From Actinoplanes lutulentus (GTDB taxonomy: Bacteria > Actinomycetota > Actinomycetes > Mycobacteriales > Micromonosporaceae): DNA of 64,000 bases. Positions 15,912-24,227 of this stretch are shown here, piece by piece. Location: NCBI RefSeq assembly GCF_003259845.1, contig NZ_QLMJ01000008.1:62001-126000 (forward strand). Direction: 5' to 3'. The position numbers were made by a program, and so were the translations under genes. A model generated the notes under the pieces. It saw only the letters and a program-made list of their open reading frames with translations. It did no database searches and was not told the origin of the DNA. How positions within the stretch are numbered: position 1 is the stretch's first letter; every line of letters starts with the position of its first letter.

Positions 15912-17164
15912 GCGACGACGAGCCGGTTGGGCAGTGTGTTGAGGACCTCGTTGCCGTCCTCGGTGCAGATGACCGTGCCGCCGACGCAGACCCGGCGGCC
16001 GTCGAGCAGCGCGTTGGGCTCGAACGCGAACGCGGTGCCGGGCTGGATGACGAAGTCGCCGTCCTGCGGCACCACCGGCGGCAGCGCGGGCAGGTGCGAC
16101 AGGCCGGGGTCCTTCTCGGTGTTCATGTGGGTGGCGCTGTTGAAGATGACGCCGGAGACGGTCTGGATGTGCGGGCCGGTGTTCCAGCAGCCGGCGTCCA
16201 GGGCGGGCTGGTTCATCGCGGCGGCCAGCTCGCTGAACGTGATGCCCGGCTTCAGGACCTCGAGGCCGGCCTTCAGCGACGCCTGGCAGACCTCTTCGAG
16301 GAAGAGCAGTTCGGCGGACGGTTCGCCGAGGACCACGTCGATCTGCTGCTGGGACTCGTAGGTGCCGTAACAGGCGAAGATCTCCGAGGCGATCGAGTCG
16401 CCGGCCACCAGCGTGCGCGGCGCGCCACCCATCGACATCCACTCCGGCTGGCCCCACGCGAACCGCGAGGAACCGCTGCGCAGCAGCAGACTCGGCGGCA
16501 GCACCCAGCCACCACCACTGACGATGGCATTAAGAGCAGCAGACCCAACCACACTTTCCCGTACGCCCACCGCGCTGGCCTCGATGAACGCGGCACACGC
16601 CGCCTCGCCGAGCGCGGCCGCCTTGCGCAGCATCTGCCGCTCTTCCGGGCTCTTCACCAGGGCGAGCACCTCGAACGGCGTCGCGACGTCGACGAACGTC
16701 GCGTCCGGCAGCCCGTCGAGGACCCGCAGCCAGGTGCTGTAGGAGATGGAACCGGCCGCGCCGCCGACGGCCCGGCTGCTCAGGCCGACGATGCCGACCC
16801 GGCCGGTGTCGGCCTTGCGCTCCTTCACCGAGTTGATCATCCCGGCGATCGGGTCACCGACCCGGTAGTCCTCGACCCACCGGTCGTACGCCTGGCCGGG
16901 CTCGTCGTAGCGGTTCAGCGGGAAGCGGCCGAGCAGGTAGGTGGGCTCGCCCTCGGGGGTGAGCACCACGATGCCGTGCAGGGTCTCGTTGGTGAGGTAG
17001 CGGTCCCACAGGTCACGGCCGGAGCCGAAGACGACAAGCGCGTCCAGCTCGTTCTCGGCCATCAGCGCCCGCAGCGCCAGGTAGCGGCGGTCCCTCTCGG
17101 CACGGGAGAGAACGGGGAACTCGTCGGCACCGGGCAGCACGGGGGTCAGGACGGGGTGGGTCAT
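15908..17164 (-). CDS. M24 (creatinase/aminopeptidase P fold) hydrolase with altered metal-ligand positions
   Basis: 418 residues in two domains: an N-terminal creatinase-like domain (about 20-170) and a pita-bread domain (about 180-418). The family order is present: KSPEER, GDSIASEI, KPGITFSELA, FAFEPNALL, and CVGGTVICTEDG. Several positions that normally hold metal ligands are changed. The first Asp strand reads SEI, the second reads YESQQQ, and the RiEdt strand near the end reads CVGGTV. One family Glu (AFAFEPN) and a candidate His (GPHIQ) remain. Creatinase in this fold works without metal, so amidine, amide or C-N cleavage without metal is possible. Context: operon with an importer and an OCD-like enzyme. 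Confidence 0.8.
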   Translation of the reverse strand: MTHPVLTPVLPGADEFPVLSRAERDRRYLALRALMAENELDALVVFGSGRDLWDRYLTNETLHGIVVLTPEGEPTYLLGRFPLNRYDEPGQAYDRWVEDYRVGDPIAGMINSVKERKADTGRVGIVGLSSRAVGGAAGSISYSTWLRVLDGLPDATFVDVATPFEVLALVKSPEERQMLRKAAALGEAACAAFIEASAVGVRESVVGSAALNAIVSGGGWVLPPSLLLRSGSSRFAWGQPEWMSMGGAPRTLVAGDSIASEIFACYGTYESQQQIDVVLGEPSAELLFLEEVCQASLKAGLEVLKPGITFSELAAAMNQPALDAGCWNTGPHIQTVSGVIFNSATHMNTEKDPGLSHLPALPPVVPQDGDFVIQPGTAFAFEPNALLDGRRVCVGGTVICTEDGNEVLNTLPNRLVVA

Positions 17165-18189
17165 GCGGGGCTCCCAAGGGTGGTGAGGACGGTGCGCAGG
17201 TACGCGACGCTGTCGGTGATGAAGGCGAGTTCCTCGTCGCTGCTGGTCGGTGCGCGCAGCGCGGCCAGGTCGGCCCGGCCGGCGTAGGACCGGGTCAGCC
17301 GGTGGACCTCGGCGAACTCGTCGAGGGTGAGGTCGGGGTGCCCGGCACGCCAGACCGGGTCGTCGACGAAGAGCGGCATCTCGGCGCGGCCGTGGATGAT
17401 GCCCTCGATCGACAGGGTGGCGTCCGGTGCGTGCTCGACCAGGGGCGCGAGCAGCGCCGGCCAGTCGATGACGCCCTGGCCGGCCGGGGCGAGGAACCGG
17501 CCGATGCCGTCCTCGGTGAAGGCCAGGGCGACGTCGCGGACGTGGCTCTGCCGGGTGTACGGGGCCACACGGTGTGCCGCCGCCACCGGGTCCTCGCAGC
17601 GGACCAGCACGTTGGCGGTGTCGAAGGTGATGCCGAACGCGTCCGGCCCGGCCTCCTCGACGAGGCGGACCACCTCGAACGAGGTGATCTCCTCGTGCGT
17701 CTCGATGTTCAGGTGGCAGCCGTGGTCACGCAGGATCGGCGCCAGCGAGACCAGGACACCCGCCGTCGCGGCGAGCTGATCGGCCCAGGAGACATCGGTA
17801 CGGAACCTGTCACACGCGTACAGTCCCTGGATTTTGAATTGGTAGTTGGCCGTCGCCGTCCAGAGCTCGCGGATGCCGGCGCCGGCCAGGGCCTCGATGA
17901 TGCGGCGCATGCCGAGCAGGTAGTCGCCGTCGCCGAGCCGGCGGATCTCGGGTGCCTCCGGGGTGGCGAACGGGTTGACCTTGGCGGTGCCGACTTCGAG
18001 GTAGAGGCCCAGGCCGGTGGCGTGCGCGGCGATCTCGCCGAGCTCACCGGCGTCGAGGGTGGGGCTGAGTTCGAGTGCCGAGCGGAAGAACGCGCCGTCC
18101 AGGCCCAGCTCGGAAATCTTGTCGAGGGTCCAGTGCGGGCCGTTCTCCCGGGCGCCGGGGAACTTGCTGGTGTCGGTGCCGACTCTCAT
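17161..18189 (-). CDS. Sugar-phosphate isomerase/epimerase-type TIM-barrel protein (copy 2)
   Basis: 342 residues of the xylose-isomerase-like/AP-endonuclease 2 fold. Metal-site signatures are visible: YLEVGTAKVN, LNIETHEEITSFEVVRLVEE (the metal Glu lies in ETHEE), FDTANVLVR (Asp of the metal site), and QSHVRDVALAF. It is a clear paralogue of the protein at 19604-20635, sharing ETHEEIT and F-D-[ST]-A-N-V segments and nearly the same length. Family members isomerise or epimerise sugars and keto-sugars, and some cleave glycosidic bonds of oxidised sugars. It is translationally coupled to both neighbours by 4-base overlaps. The reaction is not known. Confidence 0.85.
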   Translation of the reverse strand: MRVGTDTSKFPGARENGPHWTLDKISELGLDGAFFRSALELSPTLDAGELGEIAAHATGLGLYLEVGTAKVNPFATPEAPEIRRLGDGDYLLGMRRIIEALAGAGIRELWTATANYQFKIQGLYACDRFRTDVSWADQLAATAGVLVSLAPILRDHGCHLNIETHEEITSFEVVRLVEEAGPDAFGITFDTANVLVRCEDPVAAAHRVAPYTRQSHVRDVALAFTEDGIGRFLAPAGQGVIDWPALLAPLVEHAPDATLSIEGIIHGRAEMPLFVDDPVWRAGHPDLTLDEFAEVHRLTRSYAGRADLAALRAPTSSDEELAFITDSVAYLRTVLTTLGSPA

Positions 18190-19607
18190 TTCGCGGTGCC
18201 GCCGGAAAGGTCGACCAGGCCGCGGCGGAAGATGTTCGCCGGGTCGTAGGACCGTTTCACCGCGACGAGGCGGTCGTAGTTGGCGCCGTAGACCGCCCGG
18301 GCCACGTCCTCGTCGCCCTGCACGCTGGCGAAGTTGATGTAGGTGCCGCCCTGGAACGGGCCCATCGCGTCGGCGAAGCTCTTGGCCCAGGCGACCAGTT
18401 CCGGCTTCTCCTCGGCGAACTCCCAGTCGGCGCCGATGTTGGCGCCCCAGGCCAGCCCGTGCGAGCTCATCGCGGTGGCGGTGGTGTCGCGCCGCGTCAT
18501 CGCGCCGCCGCCGCCGATCACCTCGAACGGGCAGAGCACCTGGTGGGCGATGTTGGAGTGCGCCTGCAGCGGCCGGCCCGGGTATTTGTCGGACCAGTCG
18601 ATCGCGGTGTCGATGACCTCGTCGGCGAAGCTCTCCAGGAAGATGTGCTTCCAGTAGTGGCCGATGCCGTACCGGAACTCGTCGTCGGTGGAGTGCTGCA
18701 GGGTGACGTGCGGGATGGTGCGCAGGCTCTCGTAGACCGGCCGGGCCTGGGCGAACATCGGCGCGGTCAGCGCTGGCTCGGCGGCCGGGTCGCCGTAGTG
18801 AACGGTGGCGATCGACAGCACCGGCTTGCCGCGGTGCTCGGCCTCGACCTGCGACCAGTACGGCGGGCAGGTCAGCAGCCGTGCGTACGTGGTGACGTTG
18901 TCCGGCGCGGTCGGCGCCCAGTCCCGGAAGAAGCGCAGGACCTCGCGGCGGTCGTCGGCGGCGTACAGGGCCTGGCGGATCGTCGCGAGTCCGGGCAGCG
19001 GCACGTACCGGAAGGTGAACGAGGTGACCACGCCGTAGTTGTGGCCGGCGCCGCGCAGCGCCCAGAACAGGTCGGCGTGCTCGGTGTCGGAGACCTGAAG
19101 GATCCGCCCGTCGGCGACCACGATCTCCGCGGCGACCAGGAAGTCTACGGTCGCGCCGTGCAGCCGGGCCAGGTATCCGGCGCCGCCGCCGAGGGTGAGC
19201 CCGGCGACGCCGGTGTGCGAGACGACGCCGGCCGGGACGGCCACGCCGTGTTCGGCGGCGGGCCGGTCCACGTCACCCCATCGGCAGCCGCCGCCGACGG
19301 TGACGGTTCCGGCTTCCAGGTCGAACACGACGTCGTTCATCGGGGCGGTGTCCAGCAGCACCGCGCCGTCAGCGACGGCGGTGCCGGCCAGGTTGTGCCC
19401 GCCGCCGCGCACGGTGACGTCGATGTCGCGCTGCACGCACCAGGTCAGGGCGGCGGAGACCTCCTTGGCGTCGCGGCAGCGCACGATGGCGGCCGGGCGG
19501 CGGTCGATGTCGGCGTTCCAGACCCGGCGGTGCCGGTCGTAGCCGTTCTCGCCGGGCAGGATGACCTCGGCGGAGGTGACGGAGCGGAGCTGGGCGAAGT
19601 CGGTCAT
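18186..19607 (-). CDS. FAD-linked oxidase of the berberine-bridge type
   Basis: 473 residues. The FAD-binding PCMH domain holds VRGGGHNLAG (67-76); His71 is the likely 8-alpha FAD-linking histidine. A second FAD loop reads VVSHTGVAGLTLGGG, where the Cys used for double covalent linkage in some members is missing. The C-terminal BBE segment is intact (YGANYDRLVAVKRSYDPANIF). No signal peptide is present, so it acts in the cytoplasm. The family oxidises alcohols of sugars, amines such as 6-hydroxynicotine, and many plant compounds using oxygen. Here it sits between two paralogous TIM-barrel genes in an import operon, so oxidation of an imported sugar-containing or amine compound is a reasonable inference. 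Confidence 0.88.
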   Translation of the reverse strand: MTDFAQLRSVTSAEVILPGENGYDRHRRVWNADIDRRPAAIVRCRDAKEVSAALTWCVQRDIDVTVRGGGHNLAGTAVADGAVLLDTAPMNDVVFDLEAGTVTVGGGCRWGDVDRPAAEHGVAVPAGVVSHTGVAGLTLGGGAGYLARLHGATVDFLVAAEIVVADGRILQVSDTEHADLFWALRGAGHNYGVVTSFTFRYVPLPGLATIRQALYAADDRREVLRFFRDWAPTAPDNVTTYARLLTCPPYWSQVEAEHRGKPVLSIATVHYGDPAAEPALTAPMFAQARPVYESLRTIPHVTLQHSTDDEFRYGIGHYWKHIFLESFADEVIDTAIDWSDKYPGRPLQAHSNIAHQVLCPFEVIGGGGAMTRRDTTATAMSSHGLAWGANIGADWEFAEEKPELVAWAKSFADAMGPFQGGTYINFASVQGDEDVARAVYGANYDRLVAVKRSYDPANIFRRGLVDLSGGTAK

Positions 19608-20635
19608 GCGGATTCCTTACTGAGCAACGTGCGGAGCGCGTCGGCGCTGCGGGTGGCGAAGACGTCGAAGGTGAAGCCCGGGTCGGGGGTTCGCAGGGTT
19701 CGCAACGAGAGCCCGTCGTAGGCGTGGGCGAGCCGGTAGATCTGCGCGAGCTCGCCGGCGTCCAGGTCCGGGTGCCCGGCGAGCCAGACCGGGTCGTACG
19801 GGTGCAGGGTCATCTCGGCGCGGATCACCCCGATCGGCTCGATCGTGAGGTTGAGGTCCGGGTTGGCGCCGAGCAGGGCGTCGAGGACCGGCTGCCAGTC
19901 GATGACGCCCTCGCCGATCGGTGCGAGGAATCGGCTGATCCCGTCGTCGGTGACGACCAGCGCGGCGTCACGCAGCTGGGTGGAGTGCACGTACGGCGCG
20001 GCCCGCCGGGCGGCCTGCACGGCGTCCTCACCGCGGACGAACACGTTGGCGCTGTCGAAGCAGATGCCGAGCACGTCCGGGCCGACCGCCTCGACGAGGC
20101 GGACCAGCTCGTACGTGGTGATTTCCTCGTGGGTCTCCAGGTTGAGCCGGCAGCCGTATTCGCGCAGCGTGGGTGCGAGCAGTTTCAGGAACTTCTCGGT
20201 GGCGGCGAGCTGCTGCGGCCAGCTGGTGTCGGTACGGAACCGGTCGGTGCTGAAGTATCCGGGCAGCTCAGGCTTGAACCCGCCGGTGGCGCTCCACAGG
20301 TTCGTCACGCCGATCGCACCCGCGGCCGCGATCAGCTTCTGCATCCCGGCCAGATAACTGCCGTCGCCGAGCGCCCGGATGTACGGGAACTCGCCGGTCA
20401 TGTACGGGTTGACCTTGCCGACACCGAGCTCCAGATAGAGGCCCAGCTCGTCGGCGCGGGCCCGGATCTCGCGCAGGTAACCGGGGTCGAGGGTGGGTGA
20501 CACCTCGTACAGGGTGCGGACGTTCACCCCGTCCAGGCCGAGGTCCTTGATGTTGTCGAACGCCGCGAACAGGTCCGGCCAGGGCGGCGGGCCGTAGGTG
20601 GCTTCCAGTTTGATGTCGAGGCCGACGGCGGTCAT
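19604..20635 (-). CDS. Sugar-phosphate isomerase/epimerase-type TIM-barrel protein (copy 1)
   Basis: 343 residues from ATG 20635, which overlaps the ABC ATPase stop as ATGA; the longer upstream frame is a shadow of that ATPase gene. Same fold and key segments as the paralogue at 17161: YLELGVGKVN, LNLETHEEITTYELVRLVEA, FDSANVFVRGEDAV, STQLRDAALVV, and a late IEPIGVIRAEM. Acidic residues in ETHEE and FDSAN are the expected divalent-metal ligands. Keeping two diverged copies in one operon suggests either a heteromeric enzyme or two sequential steps on related substrates. Confidence 0.85.
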   Translation of the reverse strand: MTAVGLDIKLEATYGPPPWPDLFAAFDNIKDLGLDGVNVRTLYEVSPTLDPGYLREIRARADELGLYLELGVGKVNPYMTGEFPYIRALGDGSYLAGMQKLIAAAGAIGVTNLWSATGGFKPELPGYFSTDRFRTDTSWPQQLAATEKFLKLLAPTLREYGCRLNLETHEEITTYELVRLVEAVGPDVLGICFDSANVFVRGEDAVQAARRAAPYVHSTQLRDAALVVTDDGISRFLAPIGEGVIDWQPVLDALLGANPDLNLTIEPIGVIRAEMTLHPYDPVWLAGHPDLDAGELAQIYRLAHAYDGLSLRTLRTPDPGFTFDVFATRSADALRTLLSKESA

Positions 20636-21435
20636 CGGGCGCTCTCCTTCTGTCGATGACGGCGTTCGCGTTCGGCGGCCGGGTCGGGGATCGGCACGGC
20701 GGCGAGCAGCGAACGGGTGTAGGGGGCCTGCGGGTTGTCGTAGATCTGCTCGCGGGTGCCCTGCTCGGCGATGCGTCCCTGGTCGAGCACGACGAGGCGG
20801 TCGCAGAGGTAGCGCACGACGGCGAGGTCGTGGGCGATGAACAGGATGGACAGGCCGAGTTCGCGGCCCATGTCGCGCAGCACGTTGACGACCTGGGCCT
20901 GTACCGAGACGTCGAGGGCGGAGACCGGCTCGTCGCAGATCAGCACCCGAGGTTCGACGGCGATGGCCCGGGCGATGGCGATGCGCTGCCGTTGCCCGCC
21001 GGAGAACGAGCGGGGATAGCGGTCCAGGTCGCCGGCGTCGAGTCCGACCTGGCCGAGCAGCGTGGTGACACGGGCGCGCCGGCCGGCGGCGGTGCGTTCG
21101 ATGCCGTGCACACGCAGGCCCTCGCCGACGATCTCGGCGACGGTCATCCGGGGGTTGAGGCTCGCGTACGGGTCCTGGAAGACCATCTGCGCCTCGCGCC
21201 GGAACCGGTGCCACGCGGCCCGGCCCTGCAGGGGCTCGCCGTCGTACGAGACGGTGCCGGCGTCCGGCTTGGTGAGCCCGACCAGGCAGCGGACCGTGGT
21301 GGATTTACCGGAACCGGATTCGCCGACCAGGCCGAGCACCTCGCCGGCCCGCAGGGTGAACGACACGTCCTCGATGGCGGTGAACCGGCCGTACCGTTTG
21401 GTGAGACCGTCGGCGGTCAGCAGGTCAGACCTCAT
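20632..21435 (-). CDS. Peptide-type ABC importer ATPase (OppF/DppF class)
   Basis: 267 residues. Walker A GESGSGKST, signature FSGGQRQRIAIARA, Walker B LICDEPVSALD and switch His (FIAHDLAV) are all intact. The C-terminus (QAPYTRSLLAAVPIPDP) is the OppF-type tail. It should pair with the next ATPase gene to power the two permeases encoded upstream. The start codon at 21435 lies inside the end of the OppD-like gene (11-base overlap), which indicates coupled translation. Confidence 0.92.
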   Translation of the reverse strand: MRSDLLTADGLTKRYGRFTAIEDVSFTLRAGEVLGLVGESGSGKSTTVRCLVGLTKPDAGTVSYDGEPLQGRAAWHRFRREAQMVFQDPYASLNPRMTVAEIVGEGLRVHGIERTAAGRRARVTTLLGQVGLDAGDLDRYPRSFSGGQRQRIAIARAIAVEPRVLICDEPVSALDVSVQAQVVNVLRDMGRELGLSILFIAHDLAVVRYLCDRLVVLDQGRIAEQGTREQIYDNPQAPYTRSLLAAVPIPDPAAERERRHRQKESAR

Positions 21436-22363
21436 GGCAGGCCACCTGACCGCTGCCGATCGTGACCAGCACCGGCGCCTCGGCAGAACACCGGGAGACC
21501 GCCGCCGAGCACCGCGGGTGGAAGGAACATCCCGGCGGCCGCGCCGACGGTTTCACCGCGGTTCCCGGGATCGTGTCGAGGCGTTCGGTCAGCGCCCGGT
21601 CCACCCGCGGCACGGAGTTGAGCAGGCCACGGCCGTACGGATGCGACGGGCCGGCGAAGAACGTCTCCACGCTGTTCTCCTCGACCTTGCGCCCGGCGTA
21701 CATCACCGCGACCCGGTCGGCGAACCCGGCGACGATGCCGAGGTCGTGGGTGATCAGCAGGACCGCGATGCCGTCCTCGGCGGCGAGCTGTTCGATCAGG
21801 GCGAGGACCTTCTCCTGCACCCGGACGTCGAGGGCGGTGGTCGGCTCGTCGGCGATCAGCACCCGCGGGCCGGTGATCAGCGCGGCCGCGAGCATGACCC
21901 GCTGCCGCATGCCGCCGGAGAACTCGTGCGGATAGGCGTTGAGGCGCTCGGCGGCGCGGGGCACACCGAGCCGGTCGAGCATCTCGGCGGCCCGCCTGCG
22001 GGCGTCGCGGCGCGACACACCGCGGATGCGCAGTGGTTCGGCCACCTGGTCGCCGACGCGGCGCAGCGGGTTCAGCGCGGTGCTCGGGTCCTGGAAGACC
22101 ATCGCGAGCTCGGTTCCGCGTACCCTCTGCATTTGTTTTTCGGAAAGGGTGACCAGGTCGCGGTCGCCCAGCCACACCTGACCGCCCACGGTGACCGACG
22201 GGTCGAGGCGCAGCAGCGCACGGGCGGTCATCGATTTGCCGGAACCGGACTCGCCGACCAGCGCGACCCGTTCACCGGCACGAAGTTCCAGGTCAAGGCC
22301 GTCGACGATGCGCAGATTGCCGACATCGACGGTCAGGTTCTCGACCCTCAGCACTGCTGTCAT
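21425..22363 (-). CDS. Peptide-type ABC importer ATPase (OppD/DppD class)
   Basis: 312 residues from ATG 22363, overlapping the DppC-like stop as ATGA. Walker A GESGSGKSM, signature FSGGMRQRVMLAAAL, Walker B LIADEPTTALD and switch His (LITHDLG) are intact. The C-terminal part carries the cysteine cluster PGCSFHPRCSAAVSRC typical of Opp/Dpp ATPases, which holds an iron-sulfur cluster in some homologues. It works with the OppF-type ATPase next to it. Confidence 0.92.
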   Translation of the reverse strand: MTAVLRVENLTVDVGNLRIVDGLDLELRAGERVALVGESGSGKSMTARALLRLDPSVTVGGQVWLGDRDLVTLSEKQMQRVRGTELAMVFQDPSTALNPLRRVGDQVAEPLRIRGVSRRDARRRAAEMLDRLGVPRAAERLNAYPHEFSGGMRQRVMLAAALITGPRVLIADEPTTALDVRVQEKVLALIEQLAAEDGIAVLLITHDLGIVAGFADRVAVMYAGRKVEENSVETFFAGPSHPYGRGLLNSVPRVDRALTERLDTIPGTAVKPSARPPGCSFHPRCSAAVSRCSAEAPVLVTIGSGQVACHEV

Positions 22364-23205
22364 GCGTCCCCCAAGGTCGGGTCGAGCTTGGATCGCAGGG
22401 CGTCGCCGAACAGGCCGAACACCACGGCGGTGAGGGTGATCGCGATGCCGGGCACGGTCGCCACCCACCAGGCGGTGGTGACGAACTCGCGGCCGTCGGC
22501 GACCATGGCGCCCCAGTCGGCGCTGGGTGGCTGCGCGCCGACGCCGAGGAACGACAGGCCGGACATCAGGACGATCACGCCGGAGACGTCCAGGGCGGCC
22601 TGCACATAGAGGCTGTCGAGGGAGTTCGGCAGCACGTGACGGGCCATCAGCCGGCGGGCCGGCACGCCCATCACCCGGGCGCTCTCCACATAGGTGCTGG
22701 CCATGGTCTCGCGCAGCACCGCACGGACCAGCCGGGCGAACGGCGGCCAGAGCGCCACGACCAGCGCGATGATCGTCGAGCGCAGGCTCGGGCCGAGCGC
22801 CGCCGCGATGCCCAGCGCCAGGATCATGCCGGGGATCGACAGGAAGATGTCGCAGACGCGCATCAGGATCTCGTCGGCCCACCGGCCGCCGATCGCGGCG
22901 AGCGCGGCCACCACGATGCCGACGACAGCGGCGAAAACCACCACCACGATCGAGGACAACACCGTGGTACGGGCACCGGCGAGCAGCCTGCTCAGGATGT
23001 CGCGGCCGGCGGCGTCGGTGCCGAGCCAGTGGCCGGGGCCGGGCGCCTGCAGCGCCTGGGACAGATCCACCTGGTACGGGTCGTGCGGCGCGAGCCACGG
23101 CCCGACCAGCGCGATCAGCAGGAACAGGGCCGCCGCGGGGATGGCGAGGCGGTCGAGCAGCGGAATCCGGGGCAGCGCGATCCGGGGCAGGGTCATGGCC
23201 GTCAT
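22360..23205 (-). CDS. Peptide-type ABC importer permease (DppC class)
   Basis: 281 residues, starting MTAM at 23205 (overlapping the DppB stop as ATGA). It has about six membrane segments, the N-terminal family motif HWLGTDAAGRDILSRLLAGA, and the coupling EAA-like loop YVESARVMGVPARRLMARHVLPN. The C-terminal SADWGAMVADGRE stretch is also typical. It forms the translocation pore with the DppB-class protein encoded just upstream. The open frame upstream of this start is a shadow. Confidence 0.92.
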   Translation of the reverse strand: MTAMTLPRIALPRIPLLDRLAIPAAALFLLIALVGPWLAPHDPYQVDLSQALQAPGPGHWLGTDAAGRDILSRLLAGARTTVLSSIVVVVFAAVVGIVVAALAAIGGRWADEILMRVCDIFLSIPGMILALGIAAALGPSLRSTIIALVVALWPPFARLVRAVLRETMASTYVESARVMGVPARRLMARHVLPNSLDSLYVQAALDVSGVIVLMSGLSFLGVGAQPPSADWGAMVADGREFVTTAWWVATVPGIAITLTAVVFGLFGDALRSKLDPTLGDA

Positions 23206-24215
23206 GCCGCCACCGCCTGACGCGTCCGCGGGTCCAGCCAGAGCTGGATCAGGTCGACGAACAGGTTGGCGAGCACGAACACCAGGCCCAGGACCAGCAC
23301 CGCGCCGAGCACGGCGTAGGTGTCCTGGGAGGTCACCGCCGTGTTCAGGTAGGTGCCGACGCCGGGGATGCTGAACACCGACTCGACCAGCAGCGCGGCG
23401 CCCATCATCCAGCCGAACTGCATGCCGAGCAGCACCAGCGTCGGTACCAGGGCGTTGGGCAGCGCGTGGCGCCAGATGATCCGCGCGTTCGACGCGCCCT
23501 TGGCCCGGGCGAACGCGACGTGGTCGGCGCGCAGCGCGCCCACCATCGAGGAGCGGATGCTGCGGGCCACCACCGCCAAAAACGGCGCGGACAGGGCGAG
23601 CGCGGGCAGGATCAGATGTTGTACGGCGTCCCACAGGCCGGCGATGTTGCCGGCCAGCAGGGCGTCGACGGTGGCCAGCCCGGTGACCGGTGGTGATTCC
23701 AGGCCGAAGCCGTTGCGGCCGGAGATCGGTAGCCAGCCGAGCCGGGAGCCGATCAGGTACTGCAGCATCAGGGCCAGCCAGAACACCGGCACTCCCCCGC
23801 CGAGCACCATGATCAGCCGGCTGGCGGTGTCGCCGGAGCGGCCGTGGCGCAGCGCGGAGAAGACGCCGAGCGGCACCGCGATCGCGATGTTGAAGACCAT
23901 GGTCAGGGCCACCAGTTCCAGCGTCGGCGGCAGCACGGTGGCCAGGTCGACGCGGATCGGCTGGAAGGTGACCACCGACGTGCCGAGGTCACCGTGCAGC
24001 AGGCGTTGCAGGTAGTCGCCGTACTGGACCAGCACGTTGTGGTCCAGTCCCAGGCGTTCACGGGCCTGGGCGATCTGTTCGGGGGTGGCGGTGCGGCCCG
24101 CCGCGATCTGGGCCTCGTCGCCCGGAATCGCCTTGATCATGAAGAAGACCGCGGTGGCCACGCCCCAGATCGTCAACACCGCCAGCGCCAGCCGGCGCAC
24201 GATGAGCCTCAGCAC
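23202..24215 (-). CDS. Peptide-type ABC importer permease (DppB class)
   Basis: 337 residues with a GTG start at 24215. The family N-terminus (RRLALAVLTIWGVATAVFFMI), the RERLGLDHNVLVQYGDYLQRLLHGDLG segment and the coupling loop FARAKGASNARIIWRHALPNALVP are clear. Six membrane segments are expected. It is 12 bases downstream of the binding-protein gene. Together with the DppC-class protein it should import a peptide-like, opine-like or glycoside substrate; this transporter class is not restricted to peptides. Confidence 0.92.
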   Translation of the reverse strand: MLRLIVRRLALAVLTIWGVATAVFFMIKAIPGDEAQIAAGRTATPEQIAQARERLGLDHNVLVQYGDYLQRLLHGDLGTSVVTFQPIRVDLATVLPPTLELVALTMVFNIAIAVPLGVFSALRHGRSGDTASRLIMVLGGGVPVFWLALMLQYLIGSRLGWLPISGRNGFGLESPPVTGLATVDALLAGNIAGLWDAVQHLILPALALSAPFLAVVARSIRSSMVGALRADHVAFARAKGASNARIIWRHALPNALVPTLVLLGMQFGWMMGAALLVESVFSIPGVGTYLNTAVTSQDTYAVLGAVLVLGLVFVLANLFVDLIQLWLDPRTRQAVAA

Positions 24216-24227
24216 GTCGGGTGCCCC

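Noticed and set aside
18075..19721. 548-codon plus-strand frame
   Set aside because: Antisense to the FAD oxidase gene, Gly/Val/Arg-rich, no domain.
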